NCBI GenBank assembly: GCA_965229625.1
Contig: CBDDJJ010000001.1
Span: forward strand, 1,178,001-1,242,000
Source of the DNA: JANQIO01 sp965229625
GTDB taxonomy: Bacteria; Pseudomonadota; Gammaproteobacteria; Pseudomonadales; Halieaceae
Direction: 5' to 3'
DNA: 64,000 bases
Each line of letters begins with the position of its first letter. The first letter of the stretch is position 1. Made by a program: the position numbers and the translations under genes. A model generated the notes under the pieces. It ran no database searches, was not told where the DNA came from, and worked only from the letters and a program-made list of their open reading frames with translations. Below, in pieces: positions 43,059 through 51,080 of this stretch.

Positions 43059-43708
43059 TTGCGTCACACCTGTCGCACCTGCCCCAGTTCGACCTGGTGG
43101 CCTCCTGCGCGAGCGCGATTGAAGCCAGCCGCGTGCTGGAGGAGCAGAACGTTGACTTGATGTTCCTGGATATCGAAATGCCGGTAATGAAAGGCACCGA
43201 TTTCTACCACGGCCTGGGACAGGCGCCGGCGGTGATTTTCACCACCGCCTACCGGGATTACGCGGTGGAGGGTTTCGAACTGGAAGCGGTGGACTACCTG
43301 CTGAAGCCCATCGTGTTTTCACGTTTTTTCAAAGCCGTGCAGCGATTCCTGGCCCAGGCTGGCGGCTCAAACGGCGCCCTACCCGGCGCCGAGCGCCCTG
43401 CTGACGACCTGTTCGTGCGCGTGGATCGCAAGAATATTCGCCTGCGGCGCGAGGATATTCTCTACGTGCGCGGCATGAAGGACTACCTGGAGGTCTATAC
43501 AACCACCCAGCGCCATATCGTAAAGAGCACGCTGGGCGGCTTCGCCGGGAAGCTGGGAGCGGGCTTCCTGCGCATTCACCGTTCCTATCTCGTCAACCAG
43601 GCACACATCAGCGCCGTCACCCGCCAGGACGTGGAGATAGGCGATATCGAATTACCCATCAGTGACGCCTATCGCGAGCTGGTGCTGAGCACGCTCGACA
43701 TGCAGTAG
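43001..43708 (+). CDS. LytTR-family response regulator
   Basis: A 235-residue regulator: receiver domain (about 5-120) with phospho-acceptor D57 in LMFLDIEMP, conserved T and K (FTTAYRDY; LLKPI), and a LytTR DNA-binding domain (about 138-235; VDRKNIRLRREDILYVRGMKDYLEV, FLRIHRSYLVN). The start at 43001 is the first one giving the normal receiver N-terminus. LytTR proteins bind direct repeats about 21 bp apart, as found upstream of the kinase and the divergent SDR operon. Confidence 0.92.
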   Translation: MSKPYACIVVDDEVLGRELIASHLSHLPQFDLVASCASAIEASRVLEEQNVDLMFLDIEMPVMKGTDFYHGLGQAPAVIFTTAYRDYAVEGFELEAVDYLLKPIVFSRFFKAVQRFLAQAGGSNGALPGAERPADDLFVRVDRKNIRLRREDILYVRGMKDYLEVYTTTQRHIVKSTLGGFAGKLGAGFLRIHRSYLVNQAHISAVTRQDVEIGDIELPISDAYRELVLSTLDMQ

Positions 43709-43712
43709 CGCA

Positions 43713-44498
43713 CTAGGAGACTTCGATCTGTCCTCGCAGGAAGGTGCGGGCCTCGCCTCGCAGCAGCACACGATCACCCTTCAACTCGGCCAGCAGGTCG
43801 CCACCGCGCTTAGACACCTGCTTTGCCGTCAGCTCGGTCTTGCCGAGCCTCCCGGCCCACAGGGGTACCAGGGCGCAGTGTGCAGAGCCAGTGACCGGGT
43901 CTTCATCGATGCCCACCTGGGGCCCGAAGAAACGTGACACAAAATCCACTTCATCACCCGGGGCGGTAACAATCACCGGCAGGTCCGAGGCCACCAGCAG
44001 CGCCCGGAAGTCCGGCGCCAGGGCGCGCACCTGGTCTTCAGTGTCAAACAGGTAGACCCAGGACGGGGCGGCATAGGCCGCGCTGGGCACACCGTTGAGG
44101 GCCTCACCGATAGCCGGGTGAATATCGGTTTCGTGAATGGCATGCGTCGGCAGGTCAATACAGATACCGCGTGCATCCCTGGAAACATACAGGTCACCTG
44201 AGAATTTCGTGCTGAAGCGGATGCTGTCAGCGGCATGGTCGAGCTCGTTGAACAACACGTGCGCGGTGGCCAGGGTGGCATGGCCGCAGAGCTCGACCTC
44301 CACTTCAGGCGTAAACCAGCGCAGGCCAAATCCATCGCCATCCGGCAGGTAGAAGGCTGTCTCGGAAAGATTGTTCTCCGCGGCAATGGCCAGCATGGTT
44401 TCATCGGGCAGCCAGGATTCCAACGGCACCACGGCGGCGGGGTTACCGGCAAAGGGCTGACTGCTGAAGGCGCTGACCTGGTACTGGTCGAATTTCAC
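43713..44498 (-). CDS. PhzF family isomerase/epimerase
   Basis: A 261-residue protein of the diaminopimelate-epimerase-like PhzF superfamily. It has the QVSAFSSQPFAGNPAAVV opening, the catalytic glutamate E46 in NNLSETAFYL, GHATLATAHVL in the first half and DPVTGSAHCAL in the second. PhzF enzymes isomerise trans-2,3-dihydro-3-hydroxyanthranilate in phenazine synthesis; no phenazine genes are near, so the real substrate is unknown. It is convergent with the LytTR regulator (four bases apart) and divergent from the potassium channel. Confidence 0.88.
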   Translation of the reverse strand: MKFDQYQVSAFSSQPFAGNPAAVVPLESWLPDETMLAIAAENNLSETAFYLPDGDGFGLRWFTPEVEVELCGHATLATAHVLFNELDHAADSIRFSTKFSGDLYVSRDARGICIDLPTHAIHETDIHPAIGEALNGVPSAAYAAPSWVYLFDTEDQVRALAPDFRALLVASDLPVIVTAPGDEVDFVSRFFGPQVGIDEDPVTGSAHCALVPLWAGRLGKTELTAKQVSKRGGDLLAELKGDRVLLRGEARTFLRGQIEVS

Positions 44499-44635
44499 AT
44501 CAATTCTCCAAGCGTTTGAAAGGAGCGACAGTGTACTAGAGGAAGCTCTACGTAATTCGGTGAAGCAGAAGTTCCTGTATTCACTTTGGAATTAAGTAAA
44601 CTGTCACCGATCGCACCACATGTGAATCCCTGAAA

Positions 44636-45466
44636 ATGGTCAGAGAACAAACCGCTCTGCAGAAGAAGTTCTACGACGTCATCTTCGGCACCTCCCGTGG
44701 GCCGGGACGCAACTTCGACCTGGCGCTGATCGCACTGATCCTCGCCAGCGTGACCGTGGTGCTGCTCGACTCTATACCCGAATACCACGCGGCCTTCGGT
44801 AACCTGTTTCTGCAGATCGAATGGGGCTTCACCCTCATCTTTACCGTCGAGTACTTCACCCGCCTGTGGTGCTCACCCAATCGCAAGCGCTACGCACTTA
44901 GCGCTTTCGGCATTGTCGATCTACTGGCCATCCTGCCCACCTACCTGGCCATGATCATTCCCGGCGCCAACTCGCTGCTGGTGGTGCGCCTGATTCGAAT
45001 CCTGCGCATCTTCCGGGTGCTGCGGCTGCTACAGTTTCTCAGCGAAGCCAATGTACTGGCGCGCGCATTGAGTAACTCGCGCCGCAAGATCTTCGTGTTC
45101 TTCTCGCTGATGCTGGTATTGATGACCGTGTTCGGCTGCCTGATGTATGTGATCGAGGGTCCGGTCAACGGCTTTGGCAGCATCCCCGAGAGCATCTACT
45201 GGGCCATCGTCACCATTTCTACGGTGGGTTACGGCGACGTGGTGCCACACACGGCCCTAGGGCGCACCATCGCGGCCTTCGGCATGCTGATCGGCTACGC
45301 GATTATTGCGGTACCAACCGGTATAATCACCGCCGAGCTGGCGCAGGAGATCGGGCGGGAGAAATCCCGCATCAACTGCCGCAACTGTGAACGCAGCGGC
45401 CACGATCTCGACGCCCGCTACTGTAAATACTGCGGCGACCGCTTCCCCGACCAAGAGCCACGCTGA
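44636..45466 (+). CDS. Kv-type potassium channel with C-terminal zinc ribbon
   Basis: A 276-residue inner-membrane ion channel with six segments. S4 has arginines every third residue (R118, R121, R124, R127, R130), a voltage sensor; the pore holds the K+ filter TVGYGD (196-201). After S6 a short tail contains two CxxC pairs (C248/C251 and C263/C266, CRNC and CKYC), a zinc-ribbon or rubredoxin-like knuckle. It is not part of an obvious operon; ygiQ follows 30 bases later on the same strand. The tail could bind metal or act in assembly. Confidence 0.9.
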   Translation: MVREQTALQKKFYDVIFGTSRGPGRNFDLALIALILASVTVVLLDSIPEYHAAFGNLFLQIEWGFTLIFTVEYFTRLWCSPNRKRYALSAFGIVDLLAILPTYLAMIIPGANSLLVVRLIRILRIFRVLRLLQFLSEANVLARALSNSRRKIFVFFSLMLVLMTVFGCLMYVIEGPVNGFGSIPESIYWAIVTISTVGYGDVVPHTALGRTIAAFGMLIGYAIIAVPTGIITAELAQEIGREKSRINCRNCERSGHDLDARYCKYCGDRFPDQEPR

Positions 45467-45496
45467 GTTGATACCGAGTCGGTCCACGAGGTACCC

Positions 45497-47653
45497 GTGA
45501 ACGCGCCAGCCCTACCCACACCCATCTACGACTACCGCAAGTACTGGGCCGAGTGCTTCGGCGTCGCCCCGTTCCTGCCCATGAGCCGGGAAGAGATGGA
45601 CCAGCTGGGCTGGGATTCCTGCGACATCATTATCGTCACGGGCGATGCCTACGTGGATCATCCCAGCTTCGGCATGGCGGTGATCGGCCGGGTCCTGGAA
45701 GCCCAGGGCTTCCGGGTGGGCATCATCGCCCAGCCGCAATGGGACAGCGCTGAACCCTTCAAGGCGCTGGGCAAGCCCAACCTGTTCTTTGGTATTGCCG
45801 CCGGCAACATGGACTCCATGATCAACCGCTACACCGCCGATCGTAAGCGCCGCAACGACGACGCCTACACCCCTGGCAACGTGGGCGGCAAGCGCCCGGA
45901 CCGGGCGGTGATCGTCTACAGCCAGCGGGTGCGGGAAGCCTACAAGGATGTGCCGCTGGTGGTTGGCTCTATCGAAGCCAGCCTGCGACGCATTGCCCAC
46001 TACGACTACTGGAGCGACAAGATTCGCCGCTCCATCCTGCTGGACAGCCGCGCCGACATCCTGCTGTACGGCAATGCCGAGCGCGCGATTGTCGATCTTG
46101 CCCATCGGCTGGCGGCGGGGGAGCCCATCCACCAGATCCGTGACCTGCGCGGCACCGCCTTTGTGCGCAAACGGGTACCGGACGACTGGCAGGTCATCGA
46201 CTCCAGCGACGTTGACCCGGTGGGGCCGGTAGATGCTCATCCGGACCCGTACGCGATGGAGTCTCCCGCCACCTGTGATACCGCGAAAGAGAAAGCAGAA
46301 GCGGAACAAGCCGCGCCAGAACCGATCAAGCTGGTACCACGCCAATCCAGCTTGAAGCGCTCTGGCAAAACGGTGATCCGCATACCTTCCTACGAGCAGG
46401 TAAAGGAAGACCCGGTGCTGTATGCCCACGCCTCCCGCGTACTGCACAAGGAAACCAATCCCTATAACGCCAGCCCGCTAGTGCAGGCGCACGGTGACCG
46501 CGAGGTGTGGTTGAATGCCCCGCCGATCCCGCTGACCACACCGGAGATGGACTGGGTCTTCGAACAGCCCTACCAGCGGGTCGCCCACCCCAGCTACGGT
46601 GATGCCAAAATTCCCGCCTGGGAGATGATTCGCTTCTCGGTGAACATCATGCGCGGCTGCTTTGGCGGCTGTACCTTCTGCTCCATCACCGAGCACGAGG
46701 GCCGCATCATCCAGAATCGGTCACAGGAATCCATCCTCCGGGAAGTGGAAGACATCCGCGACAAGACCCCGGGCTTTACCGGGGTGATCAGCGACCTGGG
46801 CGGCCCCACGGCCAATATGTGGCGACTGGCCTGCAAGTCCAAGGAAATCGAGGCCGCCTGCCGCAAACTGTCCTGCGTGTACCCGGGTATCTGCAAGAAC
46901 CTCAATACCGACCAGATGCCGTTGGTGGAGTTGTACCGGGCCGCGCGCGAGCTACCGGGAATCAAGAAAGTGCTGATTGCCTCCGGCCTGCGCTACGATC
47001 TGGCAGTGCAAACCCCGGCCTATGTAAAGGAACTGGTGACCCACCACGTAGGTGGCTACCTGAAGATTGCGCCGGAGCATACCGAGGACGGCCCGCTCTC
47101 AAAGATGATGAAGCCTGGCATCGGCACCTACGATGCCTTCAAGGCCATGTTCGAAAAATACTCGAAGGAGGCAGGCAAGGAACAATACCTGATCCCCTAC
47201 TTCATCGCTGCCCACCCGGGCACCAGTGACAGGGACATGGTGAACCTGGCCCTGTGGCTCAAGCGCAACGGCTTCCGGGCCGACCAGGTACAGACTTTCT
47301 ACCCCTCCCCGATGGCCTCCGCCACCGCCATGTACCACTCGGGCCGCGACCCGCTGTCGCGCATCCGCCGCGACGGTGAGGCGATGCCCACCGTGAAAGG
47401 CATGCGGCAACGGCGCCTACACAAGGCCTTCCTGCGCTACCACGACCCGGACAACTGGCCGATGCTGCGCAAGGCCTTGAAGAAGATGGGGCTGGCAAAG
47501 CTGATCGGCTATGGCCAGCATCAGCTGATTCCGCCGCGCCAGCCAGGCCCGAATGCCCAGCAACGAAAGACCGGGCGATCTGGCGAGGCCCGGCCGTTCA
47601 AGACCCAGCATACGGGCCTGCCCAGGAACCCGCCACGCCGCCGCCGGCGCTAG
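45497..47653 (+). CDS. YgiQ family radical SAM protein
   Basis: A 718-residue radical SAM protein. An N-terminal cobalamin-binding-like region (about 35-180) is followed by the radical SAM core with the cluster cysteines C388, C392 and C395 (RGCFGGCTFCSI), then a DUF3362-type C-terminal part (about 570-718) with a basic tail ending RRRRR. The function of YgiQ proteins is not established. The start is GTG at 45497 with GAGG at 45487-45490. The stop codon directly abuts the stop of the convergent SRPBCC gene. Confidence 0.9.
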   Translation: MNAPALPTPIYDYRKYWAECFGVAPFLPMSREEMDQLGWDSCDIIIVTGDAYVDHPSFGMAVIGRVLEAQGFRVGIIAQPQWDSAEPFKALGKPNLFFGIAAGNMDSMINRYTADRKRRNDDAYTPGNVGGKRPDRAVIVYSQRVREAYKDVPLVVGSIEASLRRIAHYDYWSDKIRRSILLDSRADILLYGNAERAIVDLAHRLAAGEPIHQIRDLRGTAFVRKRVPDDWQVIDSSDVDPVGPVDAHPDPYAMESPATCDTAKEKAEAEQAAPEPIKLVPRQSSLKRSGKTVIRIPSYEQVKEDPVLYAHASRVLHKETNPYNASPLVQAHGDREVWLNAPPIPLTTPEMDWVFEQPYQRVAHPSYGDAKIPAWEMIRFSVNIMRGCFGGCTFCSITEHEGRIIQNRSQESILREVEDIRDKTPGFTGVISDLGGPTANMWRLACKSKEIEAACRKLSCVYPGICKNLNTDQMPLVELYRAARELPGIKKVLIASGLRYDLAVQTPAYVKELVTHHVGGYLKIAPEHTEDGPLSKMMKPGIGTYDAFKAMFEKYSKEAGKEQYLIPYFIAAHPGTSDRDMVNLALWLKRNGFRADQVQTFYPSPMASATAMYHSGRDPLSRIRRDGEAMPTVKGMRQRRLHKAFLRYHDPDNWPMLRKALKKMGLAKLIGYGQHQLIPPRQPGPNAQQRKTGRSGEARPFKTQHTGLPRNPPRRRRR

Positions 47654-48085
47654 TCAGTTATCCGGGTAACCGGTGCCCCAGTGCCGATCCGGGTGATGGT
47701 TGCGCAGGTCGATGCCATGGTCCGCACGGGCCTTCAACGCCATCAGCACGGATACCCAACCCGCACGGTTTTCCACCAGGTTTTCCGGTGTCAGCCCGGT
47801 TTCCTCCAGCAGCAGGTGGGTACCCCCGTCCCGCTGGCTAAGGGTAAAGCTCAACCGGCTGCCGTCGAAGTGGCTCATCACGAACCGCTGCCCCGCTTCC
47901 TCCGCCAGTACCCGGGCTGCCAGCTGCTCGCCACCGGGGTACGAGAAAAGTAGCTCGTCGCCATCCCGTAGGCTGCGTTCCACCCAGAAACTTTCGCGCC
48001 CTGCATCAGTGTTCAGCAGGCGATACACCTCGTCACAGGGTGCCTCCAGCTGTAGCTGCCAGCGCAGGCTTGTGCTTTCGTTCAT
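47654..48085 (-). CDS. SRPBCC / AHSA1-like domain protein
   Basis: A 143-residue single-domain protein resembling the START/AHSA1 helix-grip fold: LRWQLQLEAPCDEVYRLLNT, ESFWVE, LLFSYPGGEQLAARVLAE, FVMSHFDGSRLSFTL and a C-terminal helix (VSVLMALKARADHG). Such proteins bind hydrophobic ligands or act as co-chaperone-like factors. I choose the ATG at 48085, supported by GGGAGAG seven bases upstream; the frame extends 26 codons further but without homology. Divergent from the toxin-antitoxin pair. Confidence 0.75.
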   Translation of the reverse strand: MNESTSLRWQLQLEAPCDEVYRLLNTDAGRESFWVERSLRDGDELLFSYPGGEQLAARVLAEEAGQRFVMSHFDGSRLSFTLSQRDGGTHLLLEETGLTPENLVENRAGWVSVLMALKARADHGIDLRNHHPDRHWGTGYPDN

Positions 48086-48165
48086 TGACACGCTCTCCCG
48101 CCAACCTGGGATGAGTAAAGATGGTTTGCGAACTCCACGCGAGCTATCACTGGAAAACATCAACT

Positions 48166-48198
48166 ATTTGATGTACTTTTCAAGTATATACATCATTT
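48166..48198. promoter_or_regulatory. Palindromic operator of the Xre/RES toxin-antitoxin operon
   Basis: ATTTGATGTA (48166-48175) and TACATCATTT (48189-48198) are inverted repeats matching at 9 of 10 positions, separated by 13 AT-rich bases that include TATATA (48185-48190). It ends 10 bases before the antitoxin ATG, a typical place for autorepression by a Xre antitoxin. It lies in the 122-base gap to the divergent SRPBCC gene and could also affect that gene. Confidence 0.6.
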
Positions 48199-48207
48199 GG
48201 TGAAGCT

Positions 48208-48576
48208 ATGGATGCCGCTGAATCCCCCATCGAGGATCGCACACTGGTCACCCGCGCCACGCTCAATGCGGCCGCGGAGCTGGGGCTAAGCAGCCGTACC
48301 CTGGCGGGGATACTGGGCGTATCGCCTTCCAAGCTGGATCGCGCGCGGGTGGATCGCGCCAGCTTTAACGGCAAGGACTATGAGCTGGCTCTACTGCTGA
48401 TCCGCATCTATCGGGCCCTTTACGCCATCCTGGGTGGCAACAGGGAGCAAATGCAGCACTGGCTCAAGACGCCGAACCGCCACCTGCAGGACGCCGCTCC
48501 GTTTGACCAGTTGGGCCGGCTCGAGGGCATTGTGATGGTGATGCGCTACCTCGACGCCATGCGTGGACGCATCTGA
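48208..48576 (+). CDS. Xre/MbcA/ParS-type antitoxin
   Basis: A 122-residue protein. The N-terminal part (about 15-60, TRATLNAAAELGLSSRTLAGILGVSPSKLDR) is a helix-turn-helix, and the C-terminal part (about 70-120, ALYAILGGNREQMQHWLKTPN, GRLEGIVMVMRYLDAMRGRI) is the DUF2384 toxin-binding domain. It should neutralise the RES protein encoded next and repress its own promoter. The stop overlaps the toxin start by 14 bases. Confidence 0.88.
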   Translation: MDAAESPIEDRTLVTRATLNAAAELGLSSRTLAGILGVSPSKLDRARVDRASFNGKDYELALLLIRIYRALYAILGGNREQMQHWLKTPNRHLQDAAPFDQLGRLEGIVMVMRYLDAMRGRI

Positions 48577-49300
48577 GCTCAGGGGGCTGGCACGCCCCCG
48601 GCGCTCCGATGCCTGGCGCGTGGTGGAAACCCAGGAGATCGCCGCCACCGCGGCTATCACCAGAAGCAGCGCCGAACAGTCCCGCCTCGAGGAGTTGCTG
48701 GAAGACGCCAAGCCCACCCTGGCCGACGACCTGCGCGGGCTGTCCTACCTGCTGTTCACACCCTTCCGCTACCCGCCCCTGCCCTATGGCTCGCGTTTTG
48801 GCAGCGAATTCGAGCGCGGCATCTTCTATGCCGCCATGGAATTGGAGACCGCATTTGCAGAGTCTGCAGTCTACCTGTGGCTGTTTCGCGCCGGACCAGC
48901 ACAGCTGGGGCCAATGGACGTTATTCGAGATCAGCGCTCCAGCTACCGGGTGCCGGTGGCAGCCCGCCGCGGCGTCGATCTCGGTGATACGGCCTTTGCA
49001 GCTGTCAGGCCAGCCCTCACCCGGCCCGATGACTGGTCGGCGCCCCAGGGTTTCGGGGTTACGGCACGTGAAGCCGAGGTGCAGGTGATCTGGTACCCCT
49101 CCTGCCGCTACCCAGGCACCAACCTCGCGGTGCTGGATCCTGCCGCCCTGGCTGCGCGCCAGGAATCGGATGTGCAGGCCTGGCACCTGGTACTGGACAG
49201 CGAGCGCTGCTGGTTTGGCGCCCAATCTCGCGGTGAAGTCTACGAGTTCAGTTTCGCCGATTTTGCAGAGCACAGGATCATTCCCCACCCGGCGCTCTGA
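48563..49300 (+). CDS. RES domain toxin
   Basis: A 245-residue RES-family toxin. RES toxins (for example MbcT) degrade or transfer NAD and stop growth. Here the RES core runs about 60-225: FRYPPLPYGSRFG, RGIFYAAMELETAFAE (the usual Arg-Gly ... Tyr ... Glu catalytic set, as RGIFYA and ETAFAE) and YPSCRYPGTNLAVLDP with a conserved late serine. The start is GTG at 48563, inside the antitoxin gene, giving tight coupling. The antitoxin-first order and overlap are typical. Confidence 0.87.
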   Translation: MDASELRGLARPRRSDAWRVVETQEIAATAAITRSSAEQSRLEELLEDAKPTLADDLRGLSYLLFTPFRYPPLPYGSRFGSEFERGIFYAAMELETAFAESAVYLWLFRAGPAQLGPMDVIRDQRSSYRVPVAARRGVDLGDTAFAAVRPALTRPDDWSAPQGFGVTAREAEVQVIWYPSCRYPGTNLAVLDPAALAARQESDVQAWHLVLDSERCWFGAQSRGEVYEFSFADFAEHRIIPHPAL

Positions 49301-49310
49301 TTCCAGGGCC

Positions 49311-49838
49311 TTATGTCCGGTCGTCGATGTCCGGGTGTAACAGAGCCATCCTGTACACGTCCCGGTAGTGTCCATCGATCAGGCGCGCCATCCGCATTCG
49401 CCCCTCGTACTCGAAGCCCAGCTTTTCATACAGTGAGATGGCAGGCGCGTTATCCGGGAAGACGTCCAGCTCGATCCGCCTGAGCCGCAGGCGCCAGGCC
49501 GCGTCGATGACGCTCAGCACGAGTGCAAGGCCGATGCCGCGACCACGGACATCGCGATGAACCCCCATGCCCAGGGTACCGATATGCCGCGTCGCCGCCT
49601 CGCCCCGGGGCGTGACGTCCGCCCAACCCACCAGCCGCCCGTCCAACTCCGCCACGTACTGGGGCTGGCGCCGGGCGATGTGCTCCAGCACAAACTCGCG
49701 CACGCTCGCCAGCGGCGGTGCCCGGGTACTGCCAAGGAACTTTTTCTCCGAAGCCACGGATTCAAGCAGTTCCCAAAAGGCTTCGATATCGGCTTCCCCG
49801 ATGGGTCGCACCTGGCAACCGTATGGCGCCCTGGTCAT
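49311..49838 (-). CDS. GNAT family N-acetyltransferase
   Basis: A 175-residue acetyl-CoA-dependent acetyltransferase. Motif A is MGVHRDVRGRGIGLALVLSV (about 92-111) with the RxxGxG pyrophosphate loop, and IELDVFPDNAPAISLYEKLGFEYEGRMRMA is the usual end of the fold; it resembles PhnO/RimI-like stand-alone enzymes. The substrate is unknown. It is convergent with the RES toxin (10 bases between stops) and divergent from ibpA. Confidence 0.82.
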   Translation of the reverse strand: MTRAPYGCQVRPIGEADIEAFWELLESVASEKKFLGSTRAPPLASVREFVLEHIARRQPQYVAELDGRLVGWADVTPRGEAATRHIGTLGMGVHRDVRGRGIGLALVLSVIDAAWRLRLRRIELDVFPDNAPAISLYEKLGFEYEGRMRMARLIDGHYRDVYRMALLHPDIDDRT

Positions 49839-49889
49839 GTCCTACTCCCACAAACCCAAGGAGACAGTGTAAATGAAGCGGCGGCAGAC

Positions 49890-49917
49890 CTTGAAAACAC
49901 CGGGGCAATCCCCACAT
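49890..49917 (+). promoter_or_regulatory. Sigma-32-like heat-shock promoter of ibpA
   Basis: CTTGAAA (49890-49896) is followed after 13 bases by CCCCACAT (49910-49917), close to the sigma-32 consensus CTTGAAA-N11..16-CCCCAT. The transcript would begin near 49925, giving a leader of about 67 bases. Placement directly before a small heat-shock gene supports it. Confidence 0.75.
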
Positions 49918-49952
49918 ACAGGACAGCGGATGCTCGATGAGGTCCGCGCACT

Positions 49953-49988
49953 AATATTGCTTTACACAAAGGATATTTTGAGGATTTT
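49953..49988 (+). promoter_or_regulatory. Candidate ROSE-like RNA thermometer in the ibpA leader
   Basis: In the leader, TTGCT (49957-49961) can pair with AGGA (49970-49973): U-A, U-G, bulged G, C-G, U-A, the signature of ROSE elements. The helix is extended by ATA/TAT outside and UU/AA inside, with a loop around ACAC. TTGCT could instead pair with the nearer AGGA at 49981-49984, which is the likely ribosome site for ATG 49992. ROSE elements control small heat-shock genes in other proteobacteria. The competing pairings are unresolved. Confidence 0.5.
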
Positions 49989-49991
49989 ATG

Positions 49992-50444
49992 ATGAGAACT
50001 TCACTGGATCTTTCCCCCCTGTACCGTTCCGCAATCGGCTTTGATCGCATGGCACGGCTGCTGGATGCCGCCGCCGCAGACAGCAAGCCCAGCTACCCGC
50101 CCTACAACGTGGAACTGGTCGAGGAAAACCGTTACCGCATCAGCATGGCCGTGGCCGGCTTTGGCCAGGAAGACCTGGAGATCACCAGCGAGCAGAACAC
50201 GCTGGCGATCAAGGGAAATTCTGCCCGTAACGGCGAGAAGAACTACCTGTACCAGGGCATTGCCGAGCGTAACTTCGAGCGCAAGTTCCAGCTCGACGAG
50301 CACGTCAAAGTGATCGACGCACGCCTGGAAAACGGCCTGCTGCACATCGAGCTGGAGCGCCAGCTGCCGGAGGCCATGAAGCCCCGCAAGATCGCCATCA
50401 ACAGCGATTCTTCAGGCACCCTGCTGGAGCAGGACGCAGCCTGA
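49992..50444 (+). CDS. ibpA: Small heat shock protein of the IbpA/Hsp20 family
   Basis: A 150-residue alpha-crystallin chaperone that holds unfolded proteins. The N-terminus MRTSLDLSPLYRSAIGFDRM is almost the IbpA sequence. The alpha-crystallin domain spans about 35-125 (YNVELVEENRYRISMAVAGF, LENGLLHIELERQLPE), followed by a short tail. I place the start at the second ATG (49992), seven bases after GAGGA (49980-49984); the first ATG (49989) is only four bases away. It has its own heat-shock promoter and leader and no operon partner. Confidence 0.92.
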   Translation: MRTSLDLSPLYRSAIGFDRMARLLDAAAADSKPSYPPYNVELVEENRYRISMAVAGFGQEDLEITSEQNTLAIKGNSARNGEKNYLYQGIAERNFERKFQLDEHVKVIDARLENGLLHIELERQLPEAMKPRKIAINSDSSGTLLEQDAA

Positions 50445-50449
50445 TTGTC

Positions 50450-50470
50450 GGGGCGGCCCCGTGCCGCCCC
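50450..50470 (+). terminator. GC-rich hairpin after ibpA
   Basis: GGGGCGGC (50450-50457) and GCCGCCCC (50463-50470) form a perfect eight-base-pair stem with a five-base loop, five bases after the ibpA stop. No U tract follows, so it may stabilise the message end or terminate weakly. Confidence 0.5.
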
Positions 50471-50516
50471 ATCAACCATGCCGGATCAGCTATAGTTGTC
50501 CCCGGAGGACAACAGC

Positions 50517-51080
50517 ATGATCCGGCATTTCATTTCAGTACTTTTCGCTTTCGCACTGGCTTCAGCAGCAGGCCCCACGGCAGCCGCCGACGTTACCCTG
50601 GGCGAGCCCCTGGAGCCGCTGGCCATCGCCGACCCCGGTGAGCTTCTCTATGACGGCGAGGATTTCAGCTACCAGGACTGGTCGCTGCCTACCGCCGGTA
50701 TCGGCAAGCCACATATCCTTCAGTACATGGCGGCGACAACGTCCGCCAGGGACCAGACCCAGGCCTTTACCGACGCCCTCGAGGCCACCTTCACCAGCGG
50801 CACCTACCACGTCACCACGGTGCTCAACCTCGACCAGGCCCTGTGGGGCACCTCCGGATTCGTGAAGAGCAGCGTCCGCTCCAGCAAGAAGAAATACCCG
50901 CAATCCACCATCGTGCTCGATGAAGACGGCCTCGGCCAGGCCGCCTGGTCACTGGCGCCAAAAGATGCCGCCGTGTTCATCATGGACGCCGGCGGCACCG
51001 TGTTGTTTTTCCAGGAGGGGATGATGGATGACACGGAAATCGAATCCACCCTGGAGCTGCTGAAACAGCATATCAGGTAG
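50517..51080 (+). CDS. YtfJ-family exported thioredoxin-like protein
   Basis: A 187-residue protein with a signal peptide (about 1-23, ending TAAA). The rest matches the YtfJ (TIGR01626) family: a DWSLPTAGIGKPHILQYMAA segment, a TTSARDQTQAFTDAL helix and a VLNLDQALWGTSGFVKSSV strand-helix region, without thioredoxin CxxC cysteines. Its role is unknown. The ATG at 50517 has GGAGG eight bases upstream. It is convergent with the SPOR gene and their stop regions overlap by eight bases. Confidence 0.8.
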   Translation: MIRHFISVLFAFALASAAGPTAAADVTLGEPLEPLAIADPGELLYDGEDFSYQDWSLPTAGIGKPHILQYMAATTSARDQTQAFTDALEATFTSGTYHVTTVLNLDQALWGTSGFVKSSVRSSKKKYPQSTIVLDEDGLGQAAWSLAPKDAAVFIMDAGGTVLFFQEGMMDDTEIESTLELLKQHIR

